Of a DNA stretch of 64,000 bases, positions 21,118 to 30,179 are shown piece by piece (position 1 is the first letter of the stretch; the number at the start of each line of letters is the position of its first letter). A program made the position numbers and the translations under genes. Below the pieces are notes generated by a model, which was given only the letters and a program-made list of their open reading frames with translations, was not told the origin of the DNA and ran no database searches. Location of the stretch: NCBI RefSeq assembly GCF_009858175.1, contig NZ_CP047393.1, positions 1,798,001 to 1,862,000 of the forward strand, given 5' to 3'. The stretch is from Pontibacillus sp. HMF3514 (GTDB lineage: Bacteria > Bacillota > Bacilli > Bacillales > BH030062).

Positions 21118-21190
21118 TCCGTATGACATTAACCGTCGCTTGGCAAAGCGAAGACACCGACGCTTGCTAGGGGATTGGGGATGAAAAAGA
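21118..21190 (+). promoter_or_regulatory. Structured leader of rpsO, candidate S15 autoregulatory site
   Basis: The leader contains CGTCG (21133-21137) able to pair with CGACG near 21158, enclosing CGCTT/AAGCG around loop GGCA, then G-rich sequence before the ribosome site. S15 represses its own mRNA in Geobacillus by binding a leader structure. This position and folding potential fit, but I did not match specific contact bases. Confidence 0.4.
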
Positions 21191-21207
21191 ATTAGGAGGT
21201 GAATAGG

Positions 21208-21477
21208 ATGGCTATCACACAAGAACGTAAAAATGCACTCATCAATGAGTACAAGACACACGAAAATGACACTGGTTCTCCAGAGGTTCAAATCGCTGTC
21301 CTTACTGAACAGATTACTAATCTGAATGAGCATTTACGTACGCATAAGCAAGACCACCATTCTCGTCGTGGTCTACTAAAAATGGTAGGTAAACGTCGTA
21401 ATCTTTTAAATTATTTACGTAATAACGATGTAACTCGTTACCGTGAACTAATTAAAAAGCTTGGCTTACGTCGTTAA
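21208..21477 (+). CDS. rpsO: 30S ribosomal protein S15
   Basis: Primary 16S rRNA-binding protein of the platform. ATG 21208 gives the standard 89 residues ([15 protein letters not shown]); GTG 21199 would sit in the AGGAGGTGA ribosome site. The motifs [19 protein letters not shown] and [16 protein letters not shown] are exact family features. It is flanked by a structured leader and a strong terminator, so it can be a separate transcript. Confidence 0.98.
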   Translation: MAITQERKNALINEYKTHENDTGSPEVQIAVLTEQITNLNEHLRTHKQDHHSRRGLLKMVGKRRNLLNYLRNNDVTRYRELIKKLGLRR

Positions 21478-21481
21478 TGGT

Positions 21482-21508
21482 AAAAGCGGGAGGTATTCCC
21501 GCTTTTTC
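21482..21508 (+). terminator. Intrinsic terminator after rpsO
   Basis: A 10-bp stem (AAAAGCGGGA with TCCCGCTTTT), loop GGTAT, T run. It separates rpsO from pnpA. Confidence 0.88.
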
Positions 21509-21595
21509 TATAGCCAAAAATAGTACATAAGAGCGATCTTATGAACGCATAACATAATTGTGAAGAACTTTTTACTGAGAGGAGTACAACGACAA

Positions 21596-23722
21596 ATGGC
21601 AGAAGAAAATAAAACATTCTCCATTAATATAGCGGGCCGTACCCTACACGTAGATACAGGCGAATTAGCAAAACAAGCAAACGGAGCTTGTATGATCCGC
21701 TATGGAGATACATCTGTATTATCTACAGCGACGGCATCAAAAGAACCAAAAGATTTACCATTCTTCCCGCTAACTGTAAATTATGAAGAACGTTTGTATG
21801 CAGTCGGAAAAATTCCAGGAGGTTTCATTAAACGTGAAGGTCGTCCAAGTGAAAAAGCTGTACTAGCTTCTCGCTTAATTGACCGTCCTATACGTCCAAT
21901 GTTCCCAGATGGATTCCGTAACGAAGTACAAGTTATTAGTACTGTAATGAGTGTGGACCAGGATTGCTCAACAGAAATGGCAGCTATGCTAGGGTCTTCT
22001 TTAGCTCTTACAATTTCGGACATTCCTTTCAATGGACCTATTGCAGGTGTAATTGTTGGACGTGTTGATGGAGAATTTATCATTAACCCAACGATCGACC
22101 AGCAAGCCAAGAGTGACATTGAATTAACAGTTGCAGGTAACAAGGATGCTGTCAACATGGTTGAAGCAGGAGCAGACGAAGTACCTGAAGATGTGATGCT
22201 TGAAGCAATCATGTTTGGACATGAAGAAATCAAGCGTTTGGTTGAATTCCAAGAGGAAGTTGCAGCACAAGTTGCTAAAGAAAAAATCGAGGTACCACTT
22301 TTCCAACCGGAAGAGGATCTTACTGCTGAAGTAGAAGACAAAGCGAAAGAAGCTTTAGTGAAAGCTATTCAGACAGAAGAAAAGCATGCTCGCGATGAAG
22401 CAATCTCAGAAGTGAAAGACGAAGTTGTTTTAACTTATGAAGAAGCTGAGGCAGATAGTGATAAAATCGCCAAAGTTAAAGCTATTCTAGACAAAATCGT
22501 TAAAGAAGAAGTACGTCGCTTAATTACGAAAGAGAAGGTGCGTCCAGATGGTCGTAAACCAGATGAGATTCGTTCGCTTTCTTCTCGCATCGGTGTATTA
22601 CCACGTACACACGGTTCAGGACTATTTACACGTGGACAAACACAAGCATTATCTGTATGTACGCTAGGTGCTCTTGGAGACGTGCAAATTTTAGATGGAT
22701 TAGATTTAGAAGAATCTAAGCGTTTTATGCACCACTATAACTTCCCACAATTTAGTGTTGGGGAAACAGGTCCCATTCGTGGCCCAGGACGTCGTGAAAT
22801 TGGGCATGGTGCATTAGGTGAACGTGCTCTAGAAAAAGTTATTCCATCTGAACAGGATTTCCCTTATACAATCCGTCTTGTATCTGAGGTATTAGAATCC
22901 AATGGTTCTACATCTCAAGCAAGTATTTGTGCAAGTACGTTAGCCATGATGGATGCAGGTGTTCCAATTAAAGCACCAGTTGCTGGTATTGCCATGGGTC
23001 TTGTTAAGTCTGGAGATGACTATACAGTTCTTACAGATATTCAGGGTATGGAAGACTTCCTTGGAGACATGGACTTTAAAGTTGCAGGTACAGATAAAGG
23101 TGTAACTGCTCTACAAATGGATATTAAAATTGAAGGACTATCTCGTGAAATCTTAGAAGAAGCCCTTAAACAAGCTCAGAAAGGCCGTATGGACATTCTT
23201 AATCATATGACAGAAACGATTTCACAACCACGTGAAGAGCTTTCTGAATATGCTCCTAAGATCATGAAGATGGCAATCAACCCTGATAAAATCCGTGACG
23301 TTATTGGTCCAAGTGGTAAACAGATCAATAAAATCATTGAAGAAACAGGCGTTAAGATTGATATCGAACAAGATGGTACAGTCTTTATTTCTTCTAGTGA
23401 TGCAGATGCAAACGCAAATGCGAAGAAGATTATCGAAGACCTTGTGCGTGAGGTAGAAGCGGGTCAAATGTATATGGGTACAGTAAAACGTATCGAGAAG
23501 TTCGGTGCATTTGTTGAATTATTCCCAGGCAAAGATGGCCTTGTGCACATCTCTCAAATCGCAGAAGAGCGTATTGAAAAAGTAAGCGATGTTCTTGAAA
23601 TTGGCGATGAAATCTTAGTTAAGGTTAAAGAAATCGACAATCAGGGACGCGTTAACTTATCTCGTAAAGATGCTTTACGCGAACAAGAACAACAGAAAAA
23701 AGAAGAAGCATCGAATAACTAA
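21596..23722 (+). CDS. pnpA: Polyribonucleotide nucleotidyltransferase (PNPase)
   Basis: Phosphorolytic 3'-5' exoribonuclease, the main mRNA decay exonuclease in Bacillus and a partner of RNase Y encoded at 53 kb. ATG 21596 follows GAGAGGAG and gives 708 residues. Two RNase PH domains (about 10-215 and 315-545) flank a helical domain. The catalytic region includes [20 protein letters not shown]. The C-terminal KH domain ([15 protein letters not shown]) and S1 domain ([20 protein letters not shown]) are intact. Confidence 0.98.
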   Translation: MAEENKTFSINIAGRTLHVDTGELAKQANGACMIRYGDTSVLSTATASKEPKDLPFFPLTVNYEERLYAVGKIPGGFIKREGRPSEKAVLASRLIDRPIRPMFPDGFRNEVQVISTVMSVDQDCSTEMAAMLGSSLALTISDIPFNGPIAGVIVGRVDGEFIINPTIDQQAKSDIELTVAGNKDAVNMVEAGADEVPEDVMLEAIMFGHEEIKRLVEFQEEVAAQVAKEKIEVPLFQPEEDLTAEVEDKAKEALVKAIQTEEKHARDEAISEVKDEVVLTYEEAEADSDKIAKVKAILDKIVKEEVRRLITKEKVRPDGRKPDEIRSLSSRIGVLPRTHGSGLFTRGQTQALSVCTLGALGDVQILDGLDLEESKRFMHHYNFPQFSVGETGPIRGPGRREIGHGALGERALEKVIPSEQDFPYTIRLVSEVLESNGSTSQASICASTLAMMDAGVPIKAPVAGIAMGLVKSGDDYTVLTDIQGMEDFLGDMDFKVAGTDKGVTALQMDIKIEGLSREILEEALKQAQKGRMDILNHMTETISQPREELSEYAPKIMKMAINPDKIRDVIGPSGKQINKIIEETGVKIDIEQDGTVFISSSDADANANAKKIIEDLVREVEAGQMYMGTVKRIEKFGAFVELFPGKDGLVHISQIAEERIEKVSDVLEIGDEILVKVKEIDNQGRVNLSRKDALREQEQQKKEEASNN

Positions 23723-23726
23723 TATG

Positions 23727-23757
23727 AAAAGAAGCTGGCTATCCAGTTTCTTTTTTT
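23727..23757 (+). terminator. Intrinsic terminator after pnpA
   Basis: An 11-bp stem (AAAGAAGCTGG with CCAGTTTCTTT, one wobble), loop CTAT, then T7. Confidence 0.85.
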
Positions 23758-23883
23758 ATGTGTAATGTTGATGTTTCTATTTTGGGATTAGTAGCCCATT
23801 GCTATTAAGCCGCGTACGCTATAGAAAAGTGTTCTACCTTGTCCTCCCCCATCATAGGTTTGGGGTAAGGAGGGATGAGTGTA

Positions 23884-24864
23884 ATGCGGCGGATTATGCC
23901 TTTTATTGTTTTTATTGGAATGGTTATTGTATCTTATCAAGCTTTCGAAAACCCGTTTTCAAATGACTATATTGCTTCTATTAAAAATGTTTCTGCACCT
24001 GTATCAAATGACCAGGATGAATTGTATCAGGAGATCAAGGCTAAAGCTGAAGCGTATGCAAAGCCAGCAGAAGATGCAGTTTTGCATAAAGTTTGGAAAA
24101 AGATGCCGGGACTGAACGGAATCAAAGTAAATGTAGAAAAATCTTATAAAAAAATGAAAAAGCAAGGCGAGTTTAATGAGGACTTATTGGTTTTTGAACA
24201 AGTCCCTCCAGATGTCACATTAGAAGATCTTCCAGCAGCACCGATTTATCGAGGTCATCCTGATAAAAAGATGGTAGCATTAAACATTAATGTGTCATGG
24301 GGGGAAGACCATATTCCAACCATACTGAATATATTGAAAAAGCAACATGTTAAAGCCACATTTTTTATTGAAGGTAAATGGGCTAACAAACATGAAGATC
24401 TAGTTAAAATGATTGATGAGCAAGGCCATGAAATTGGGAATCATGCTTTTAATCATCCAGATATGAAAAACCTTAGTGCAGAAGAATCACAAAAACAAAT
24501 TCAAGATACTAATAAAATATTGGAGTCTATAACGGGTAACAAGCCAAAATGGTTTGCTCCGCCAAGTGGTAGCTTTAATGAAGATGTTATAAAAGTAGCG
24601 GATGAGTTGGGGATGGAAACGATTCTTTGGACTGTAGATACAGTAGATTGGAAAAAACCTGCTCCTTCCGTTATGATTAATCGGGTAATGGGTAAAGTTC
24701 ATAATGGCGCATTCATTTTAATGCATCCGACAGACCCTGTAGCAGAAGGATTAACTGATTTAATTTTGAAAATAAAAGAGAAAGAATATAAAATTGGTAA
24801 TGTTACCACATTATTAGATGAGGAACGTATTTATATCACATCTCAGAAACAGACAAACAAATAG
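23884..24864 (+). CDS. ylxY: Polysaccharide-deacetylase-like sporulation protein YlxY
   Basis: NodB-fold protein of the YlxY family found in spore formers. I chose ATG 23884 over 23875 because AAGGAGG ends at 23872; this gives 326 residues. A membrane anchor or signal (about 4-20) is followed by a coil and then the NodB domain (about 128-320). Metal-binding histidines remain in GNHAFNHPDM and the LMHPTD motif is present. The usual TFDDGP motif is replaced by NINVSWGED and the usual Arg motif by FAPPSGSF, so deacetylase activity is doubtful. Confidence 0.88.
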   Translation: MRRIMPFIVFIGMVIVSYQAFENPFSNDYIASIKNVSAPVSNDQDELYQEIKAKAEAYAKPAEDAVLHKVWKKMPGLNGIKVNVEKSYKKMKKQGEFNEDLLVFEQVPPDVTLEDLPAAPIYRGHPDKKMVALNINVSWGEDHIPTILNILKKQHVKATFFIEGKWANKHEDLVKMIDEQGHEIGNHAFNHPDMKNLSAEESQKQIQDTNKILESITGNKPKWFAPPSGSFNEDVIKVADELGMETILWTVDTVDWKKPAPSVMINRVMGKVHNGAFILMHPTDPVAEGLTDLILKIKEKEYKIGNVTTLLDEERIYITSQKQTNK

Positions 24865-24875
24865 GAGGATGTAGC

Positions 24876-26096
24876 TTGGTTAAAAAATATACTTGCTCTA
24901 ATGGGCTGAGAATCGTACTAGAAGAAATACCAAACGTTCGCTCGGTCACCATTGGAGTTTGGGTTCTTACTGGTTCACGAAATGAAACCGAAACAAACAA
25001 CGGAATGTCACATTTCATAGAACACATGTTATTTAAAGGAACCGAAAATCGTTCAGCGCGTGACATTGCAGAGAGTTTTGACTCAATTGGAGGACAAGTT
25101 AATGCCTTCACATCAAAAGAATATACGTGCTACTATGCAAAAGTATTAGACAACCACGCCGATCACGCCTTAGATATTCTTGCTGATATGTTCTTTAATT
25201 CAACATTTGATCAGGAAGAAATGGAACGTGAGAAAAAGGTTGTTTTAGAAGAGATAAAAATGTATGAAGATACTCCAGATGATATTGTACATGATTTACT
25301 AGCTAAAGCATCTTTCGGTAACCATGCACTGGGTTATCCGATCTTGGGTACTGATCAAACATTAAAATCATTTACTCCAGAAAAAGCAAAAGAATTTATG
25401 AATCAATTTTACATTCCAGAGAATGTTGTAGTTTCTGTAGCAGGAAACGTGGATGAATCCTTTTTCGATAAAGTTGAATCTTACTTTGGTTCTTATACAA
25501 GTGAACATACATCAGGTCAGTATGATAGAGCTGAGTTTTTAGGTGAAGAAATTCGCCGTAAGAAGGATACGGAACAAGCCCATTTATGTATGGGATATGA
25601 AGGGTTACAAGTAGGAGACGATGATATTTATAACCTTGTCGTACTTAATAATGTGTTAGGTGGAAGCATGAGCTCACGCTTATTCCAAGAGGTACGAGAA
25701 CAACGAGGACTTGCTTATTCCATCTTTTCCTATCATAGCTCTCATTTAGATAATGGTTTGCTTACGATCTATGGTGGAACAGACAAGGATCAATTACCTG
25801 TTTTGAAAGATACGATTGAGAAAACAGTGAATCAGTTTACTAAAGAAGGTCTATCTGAAAAAGAAATTACAAATAGTAAGGAACAGTTAAAAGGAAATAT
25901 CGTTCTTAGCTTGGAAAGTACGAATAGCCGAATGAGTCGAAACGGTAAAAATGAATTACTATTAAACCGTCATCGCTCGTTAGATGAAATGGTTCAACAG
26001 ATTGATAAAGTTGATCATACATCAATAGATCGTATTATGAAGCAAGTATTTAATGGGAAGCAGTCATTAGCGATTATTTCTCCTGAAGGAAATTAG
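24876..26096 (+). CDS. mlpA: M16 family zinc protease MlpA (processing-protease-like)
   Basis: Peptidase of the pitrilysin/mitochondrial processing peptidase family; B. subtilis MlpA (YmxG) affects extracellular protease regulation. TTG 24876 with AGGAGG nine bases upstream gives 406 residues. The zinc motif is HFIEH (46-50), with the distal glutamate in EKKVVLEEIKMYEDTPDD about 75 residues later. The second, inactive half has the typical RGLAYSIFSYHS loop. It follows ylxY by 11 bases, so the two form an operon ending at a strong terminator. Confidence 0.95.
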   Translation: MVKKYTCSNGLRIVLEEIPNVRSVTIGVWVLTGSRNETETNNGMSHFIEHMLFKGTENRSARDIAESFDSIGGQVNAFTSKEYTCYYAKVLDNHADHALDILADMFFNSTFDQEEMEREKKVVLEEIKMYEDTPDDIVHDLLAKASFGNHALGYPILGTDQTLKSFTPEKAKEFMNQFYIPENVVVSVAGNVDESFFDKVESYFGSYTSEHTSGQYDRAEFLGEEIRRKKDTEQAHLCMGYEGLQVGDDDIYNLVVLNNVLGGSMSSRLFQEVREQRGLAYSIFSYHSSHLDNGLLTIYGGTDKDQLPVLKDTIEKTVNQFTKEGLSEKEITNSKEQLKGNIVLSLESTNSRMSRNGKNELLLNRHRSLDEMVQQIDKVDHTSIDRIMKQVFNGKQSLAIISPEGN

Positions 26097-26157
26097 TATA
26101 TGAGCACCTGTGACAGAGTTACTTTGTAGGTGCTTACTCTATAAAGAAGATTAGTAA

Positions 26158-26195
26158 ACACATGCGATTTCACATTTGAAATTGCATGTGTTTTT
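26158..26195 (+). terminator. Intrinsic terminator after mlpA
   Basis: A 15-bp stem (ACACATGCGATTTCA with TGAAATTGCATGTGT, one wobble), loop CATT, then T run. A weaker hairpin (AGCACCT/AGGTGCT, 26103-26134) precedes it. The composite repeat begins 40 bases after it. Confidence 0.9.
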
Positions 26196-26234
26196 AGTTA
26201 GTTTTACTCTCTTTTAGATCTATTTTTTCATTAA

Positions 26235-26946
26235 ATGGCAGTTATCTGGAATAAGCTGGTGCGGGGTGGTTCCGTTGCGTTTATGCAGTGCGGCGGGCTG
26301 TGGAACGGGTTGATTTTCCCCGGCCCCACACGACGTGGGGTCGTTCGATGTTGCTACAGGATGTAGCGCTCTTAGTCGAACTTCCTTGTTTATTTTACAG
26401 CTTCCTCGTCACTTCGTTCCTGCGGGATCTCGCTCGCCCTTTCTACCGGAGGAGTCAACCCGTTCCACAGCCCACCTTAGCCGAATCGTGATGAACGGAA
26501 CCGCAGTGATTATGGAGAGGTGATGCTTAAGGACATCTGTTCCGTTATTTGATCTTAATATGACTTTTATGAAGAGCTTACGGACATTTATTCCGTTATT
26601 TGCATCAAATCACCTTGAAAAAACCCAATTTGTCACAAATAAGGTACCATATGTCCGTAACGACTCTCGAAATGCCTTAAAAGTTCAAAATAACGGAACA
26701 GATGTCCGTAACGTTTATTGCTCAAGAAACTAGGGTCCGTTAATCTCCATAAAAGCAAAGGGGTGAGGGAAACGGCAAACTCCCGCGGTAGAAAGGGCAG
26801 ATGAGACCCCGCAAGGAGCGTAGCGTATGAGGAGGCTCAGCTGGTCTTCCGCAGGAGTATTGCCGTTTCACTGAACCCCTTATTCTTTTTCCAGCAACGG
26901 ACATCCACTGCACATTATCTCAATTTCAAGTCTTCCAGATAAGGGG
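26235..26946 (+). repeat. Composite interspersed element, copy 1
   Basis: The largest of four related elements, starting at ATGGCAGT. The left unit has outer arms GGTTCCGTT/AACGGAACC (26268, 26494) and a perfect 17-bp inner stem (26295-26311 with 26457-26473). It encloses an inverted core (26401-26455) plus an extra about 80-bp insert with CCCCAC/GTGGGG. The linker has a perfect 20-bp inverted repeat (26531-26550 with 26688-26707). The right unit has arms GTCCGTT/AACGGAC (26735, 26896) and AAACGGCAAACTCC pairing with GGAGTATTGCCGTTT, enclosing core 26779-26838. A small TTATCT/AGATAA hairpin ends it. No credible gene lies inside. Confidence 0.88.
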
Positions 26947-27075
26947 ACTAATCTTTAATAAGCCAAGTGTATATCAGTATTGGAACAGAACTCTTACCTA
27001 TCTGTTAATTTTCTAATTCAACTCGGCATGTCACCTTTATTTCGATCATATAGATAGAATAAAGGAGCGGATCGT

Positions 27076-27315
27076 ATGAGATATCGTGATTTAAGTGGAA
27101 AAGAAATCGTCGATGTTCGCCAGGGAGCTCGCCTGGGTGTGCTAGGGCAAACAGATCTTGAGATTGATCCAGTCAGCGGTAAAATAAAATCCTTTTTAGT
27201 ACCAAGTTACAAATGGTTTGGTATGAAAAAGGAAGGAGAAGAAGTACGAATCTATTGGAGAGATATTAAAAAGATTGGGGATGACATGATTATTATTGAT
27301 CCTCCTGACCATTAA
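27076..27315 (+). CDS. ymxH: YlmC/YmxH family PRC-barrel sporulation protein
   Basis: Small PRC-barrel-type protein of the YlmC/YmxH family, conserved in spore formers with no defined biochemical role. The 79 residues start MRYRDLSGKEIVDVRQGARLG after AAAGGAGCG and include the PRC signature DLEIDPVSGKIKSFLV. It has its own terminator. A sequence resembling a sigma-E type promoter (GCATGTC about 14 bases before CATATAGA, 27025-27055) lies upstream; this is weak. Confidence 0.9.
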   Translation: MRYRDLSGKEIVDVRQGARLGVLGQTDLEIDPVSGKIKSFLVPSYKWFGMKKEGEEVRIYWRDIKKIGDDMIIIDPPDH

Positions 27316-27321
27316 TGGAAG

Positions 27322-27350
27322 AGACCTGCATTTTGCGGGTCTTTTTTTTA
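27322..27350 (+). terminator. Intrinsic terminator after ymxH
   Basis: A 9-bp stem (AGACCTGCA with TGCGGGTCT, one wobble), loop TTT, followed by a run of T. Confidence 0.85.
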
Positions 27351-27442
27351 TGGAAAGTAATAAACCTCGTACCTCACATTTAACCCTCCATCAAAGAGCT
27401 TCCCAAAGTAAATCCTCTAAACTTATTCTAATAAGGACATTC

Positions 27443-27470
27443 ACCTTTCTTTTTCAAACCTCATAGGATA
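27443..27470 (+). promoter_or_regulatory. Candidate sigma-K promoter of dpaAB
   Basis: AC at 27443-27444, 17 bases, then CATAGGATA at 27462-27470, a perfect fit to the sigma-K consensus (AC, 16-17 bases, CATANNNTA). It is 46 bases before dpaA. In B. subtilis spoVF is transcribed in the mother cell by sigma-K, so position and function agree. Confidence 0.65.
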
Positions 27471-27515
27471 TGAAAGAATCATGCGACATTACTCGGTGTA
27501 AGGTGAGGTGAAATC

Positions 27516-28412
27516 ATGCTAACAGATTATAAAATCGCCATACTTGGCGGAGATGCAAGACAATTGGAAGTGATTCGTCGATTAAGCGAATGGGATGCCA
27601 CACTGTTTTTAGTCGGTTTTGATCAACTCGATCATGGCTTTACAGGGGCAAAACAATTAAGCATAGATGAAGTGGAACCTGAAAAACTTGATGCGGTGAT
27701 CCTTCCCGTACCTGGAACCAACCCAAAAGGTGTAATTGATACCATATTTTCTAATCAGTCATTAACGTTAACGAAAGAGTGGTTAAGTAAAACCCCTGAG
27801 CATTGCCTCGTGTTTACAGGGATTACGAATTCCTATCTCACTCAAATTACGCAAGAAGCCAATCGTTCGTTAATTCCACTATTTGATCGAGATGATGTAG
27901 CGATCTATAACTCTATTCCTACTGTGGAAGGAACCATTATGATGGCTATTCAAAATACAGACTTTACCATTCATTCTTCTGAAATTTTAGTTCTAGGCTT
28001 AGGTCGAGTAGGTATGAGTGTAGCACGCTCATTTTACTCGTTAGGGGCAAATGTGAAAGTAGGAGCAAGAAAGCCAGAAGATTTAGCTCGAATCCATGAG
28101 ATGGGATTAACATCTTTTAACATTCATGACCTTAAAGATCACACACATGGTTGTGACATTATTATCAATACAATTCCAGCTCCTATCGTATCGGCGGCTG
28201 TCATTCAAAATATGCCGTCTCACGCTTTGATTATAGACTTAGCCTCCAAACCAGGGGGGACAGATTTTCGATATGCTGAGAAAAGAGGAGTTAAAGCCTT
28301 GCTAGCTCCAGGATTACCGGGAATTGTCGCTCCGAAAACTGCAGGAAATATTTTGGCGAAAGTCATTACGAAGATTTTACTAAAAGAATTAGGCGAAAGG
28401 AGTTCTTTTTAA
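27516..28412 (+). CDS. dpaA: Dipicolinate synthase subunit A
   Basis: With DpaB it oxidises dihydrodipicolinate to dipicolinate (DPA), the calcium chelate of the spore core, in the mother cell. The 298-residue protein has an N-terminal Rossmann-like domain (ILGGDARQLEVIRRL, residues 8-22) and a second NAD(P)-binding domain with ILVLGLGRVGMSVARSF (about 158). The start follows AAGGTGAGGTG. The end overlaps dpaB by one base (TAATG). Its substrate comes from DapA, encoded 3 kb downstream. Confidence 0.96.
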   Translation: MLTDYKIAILGGDARQLEVIRRLSEWDATLFLVGFDQLDHGFTGAKQLSIDEVEPEKLDAVILPVPGTNPKGVIDTIFSNQSLTLTKEWLSKTPEHCLVFTGITNSYLTQITQEANRSLIPLFDRDDVAIYNSIPTVEGTIMMAIQNTDFTIHSSEILVLGLGRVGMSVARSFYSLGANVKVGARKPEDLARIHEMGLTSFNIHDLKDHTHGCDIIINTIPAPIVSAAVIQNMPSHALIIDLASKPGGTDFRYAEKRGVKALLAPGLPGIVAPKTAGNILAKVITKILLKELGERSSF

Positions 28413-29002
28413 TGGATTTATCAGGCAAAGTAATTGGGTTTGGCTTGACGGGGTCACATTGCACCTATGAAGCAGTTTTCCCTGAAATAGAAAGACTTGT
28501 AAAAGCAGGTGCTACCGTTGTTCCGGTTGTATCTTACACAGTACAGAAGACGGACACAAAATTCGGGGACGCTGCGGATCATTTAGAGAAAATTAAAGAG
28601 TTAACAGGAGAGAAACTAATTTCAACTATTCCTGAAGCTGAACCACTAGGACCCAAACGACCACTAGATTGTATGGTTATTGCTCCACTTACAGGGAATT
28701 CAATGAGTAAGTTTGCTAATGCACTCACAGACTCTCCTGTGCTTATGGCTGCTAAAGCTACGTTACGAAATGGAAACCCTGTTGTTTTGGGTATTTCAAC
28801 GAACGACGCCTTGGGATTAAACGGAGTAAACTTAATGCGTCTTATGGCTACTAAGAATATCTTCTTTATCCCATATGGCCAGGATGATTTTGTGAAAAAG
28901 CCAAATTCATTAGTGGCAGATATGACACGTTTACAAGAGACAGTGGAGTATGCATTAGAATTAAAACAAATCCAACCAGTTCTTATCCCTCATAAAGAGT
29001 AA
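28412..29002 (+). CDS. dpaB: Dipicolinate synthase subunit B
   Basis: Flavoprotein-fold subunit of dipicolinate synthase. It has 196 residues with VIGFGLTGSHCTYEAVFPEI at the N-terminus and the flavin-binding-like DCMVIAPLTGNSMSKFANAL in the middle. ATG overlaps the dpaA stop; AAAGGAG is upstream. A hairpin (ATCCCTCAT/ATGAGGGAT, 28985-29013) spans its stop codon but has no T run, so transcription may continue into asd. Confidence 0.96.
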   Translation: MDLSGKVIGFGLTGSHCTYEAVFPEIERLVKAGATVVPVVSYTVQKTDTKFGDAADHLEKIKELTGEKLISTIPEAEPLGPKRPLDCMVIAPLTGNSMSKFANALTDSPVLMAAKATLRNGNPVVLGISTNDALGLNGVNLMRLMATKNIFFIPYGQDDFVKKPNSLVADMTRLQETVEYALELKQIQPVLIPHKE

Positions 29003-29101
29003 AAATGAGGGATGTCGGTATCAACAAATCCCGAGTCTGTGGTAAAATAAAATTTAATCTAATGTAATAAAAAAGCATTGTATGGAAGGGAGAAACTATA
29101 A

Positions 29102-30157
29102 ATGGCAAACAATCATCAATATCATGTAGCAATCGTAGGAGCAACAGGTGCGGTAGGTCAAAAAATGCTTGAAACTCTAGAAGATCGTAATTTCCCTATA
29201 CAAACATTAACGTTATTATCATCAAAACGTTCTGCTGGTAAGACAGTACGTTTTCAAAATAAAGATATCACGATTCAAGAAGCTACTCCTGAGAGTTTTG
29301 AAGGTGTAGATATCGCTCTATTCTCTGCAGGTGGTGGCGTAACAAAAGCATTAGCTAATGAAGCGGTTAAACGAGGTGCAGTTGTTGTAGATAACACAAG
29401 CGCTTATCGTATGGATCCAGAAGTGCCTCTTGTCGTACCTGAGGTGAATGCTGATGATCTTAAGGAGCATAAAGGGATTATCGCGAATCCGAACTGCTCA
29501 ACAATCCAAATGGTGGCTGCTCTTGAGCCGTTGCGTAAGGCGTATGGTCTAAGCCGTGTGATTGTTTCTACTTATCAGGCAGTATCAGGCGCTGGTAATG
29601 AAGCAAACGACGAATTGAAGAACCAATCTGAAGCTTATCTTAAAGGAGAAGATCTTTCAGCTGAGATTTTACCTGTAAAAGGGGATGAACGTCATTATCC
29701 AATTGCGTTTAATGCGCTTCCTCAAATTGATAAGTTCCAAGACAACGGATATACGTTTGAAGAGATGAAGATGATCAATGAAACGAAAAAAATTATGCAT
29801 GCGGATAATCTTCCTGTTGCCGCAACATGCGTAAGACTTCCTTTCTTCACTTCCCATGCGGAAAGTGTTTATATTGAGGTAGAAAAGGATAATGTTAGCG
29901 TAGATGATTTCAAGCAACAGTTATCAAACGCACCTGGTATCGTCTTAGAAGATGATCCGTCTACACAAAGTTATCCTACGCCATTAAGTGCTGAAGGGAA
30001 GCGTGATGTGTTTGTAGGTCGTATCCGTAAAGACCTCGACAATGATAAAGGATTCCACCTTTGGGTAGTGTCTGATAACCTCTTAAAAGGAGCAGCTTGG
30101 AATTCAGTTCAAATTGCTGAAGAGCTTATTGAAAAACAACTGCTTACAAAGAAATAA
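29102..30157 (+). CDS. asd: Aspartate-semialdehyde dehydrogenase
   Basis: Reduces aspartyl phosphate to aspartate semialdehyde, the branch point to lysine, DAP, DPA, threonine and methionine. It has 351 residues. NADP-binding [14 protein letters not shown] is near the N-terminus, the catalytic Cys132 lies in [11 protein letters not shown], and the substrate motif [16 protein letters not shown] is present. It is first of asd-dapG-dapA, spaced 22 and 26 bases. Confidence 0.97.
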   Translation: MANNHQYHVAIVGATGAVGQKMLETLEDRNFPIQTLTLLSSKRSAGKTVRFQNKDITIQEATPESFEGVDIALFSAGGGVTKALANEAVKRGAVVVDNTSAYRMDPEVPLVVPEVNADDLKEHKGIIANPNCSTIQMVAALEPLRKAYGLSRVIVSTYQAVSGAGNEANDELKNQSEAYLKGEDLSAEILPVKGDERHYPIAFNALPQIDKFQDNGYTFEEMKMINETKKIMHADNLPVAATCVRLPFFTSHAESVYIEVEKDNVSVDDFKQQLSNAPGIVLEDDPSTQSYPTPLSAEGKRDVFVGRIRKDLDNDKGFHLWVVSDNLLKGAAWNSVQIAEELIEKQLLTKK

Positions 30158-30179
30158 AAAGAAGTTTTGAGGTGTCCAC

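Noticed and set aside
26288-26523. Open frames over the left unit of composite copy 1 (similar ones in copies 2 and 3)
   Set aside because: They are open only because of the GC-rich stem sequence. Frames are not conserved between copies, there is no ribosome site, and changes follow base-pairing rather than codons.
26235-26946. Insertion sequence with transposase
   Set aside because: No frame in any composite copy is long enough or similar to a transposase; if mobile, it is non-autonomous.
29669-29917. Minus-strand frames such as the one inside asd, and many others opposite real genes
   Set aside because: They lie wholly antisense to well-conserved genes and have no family features.
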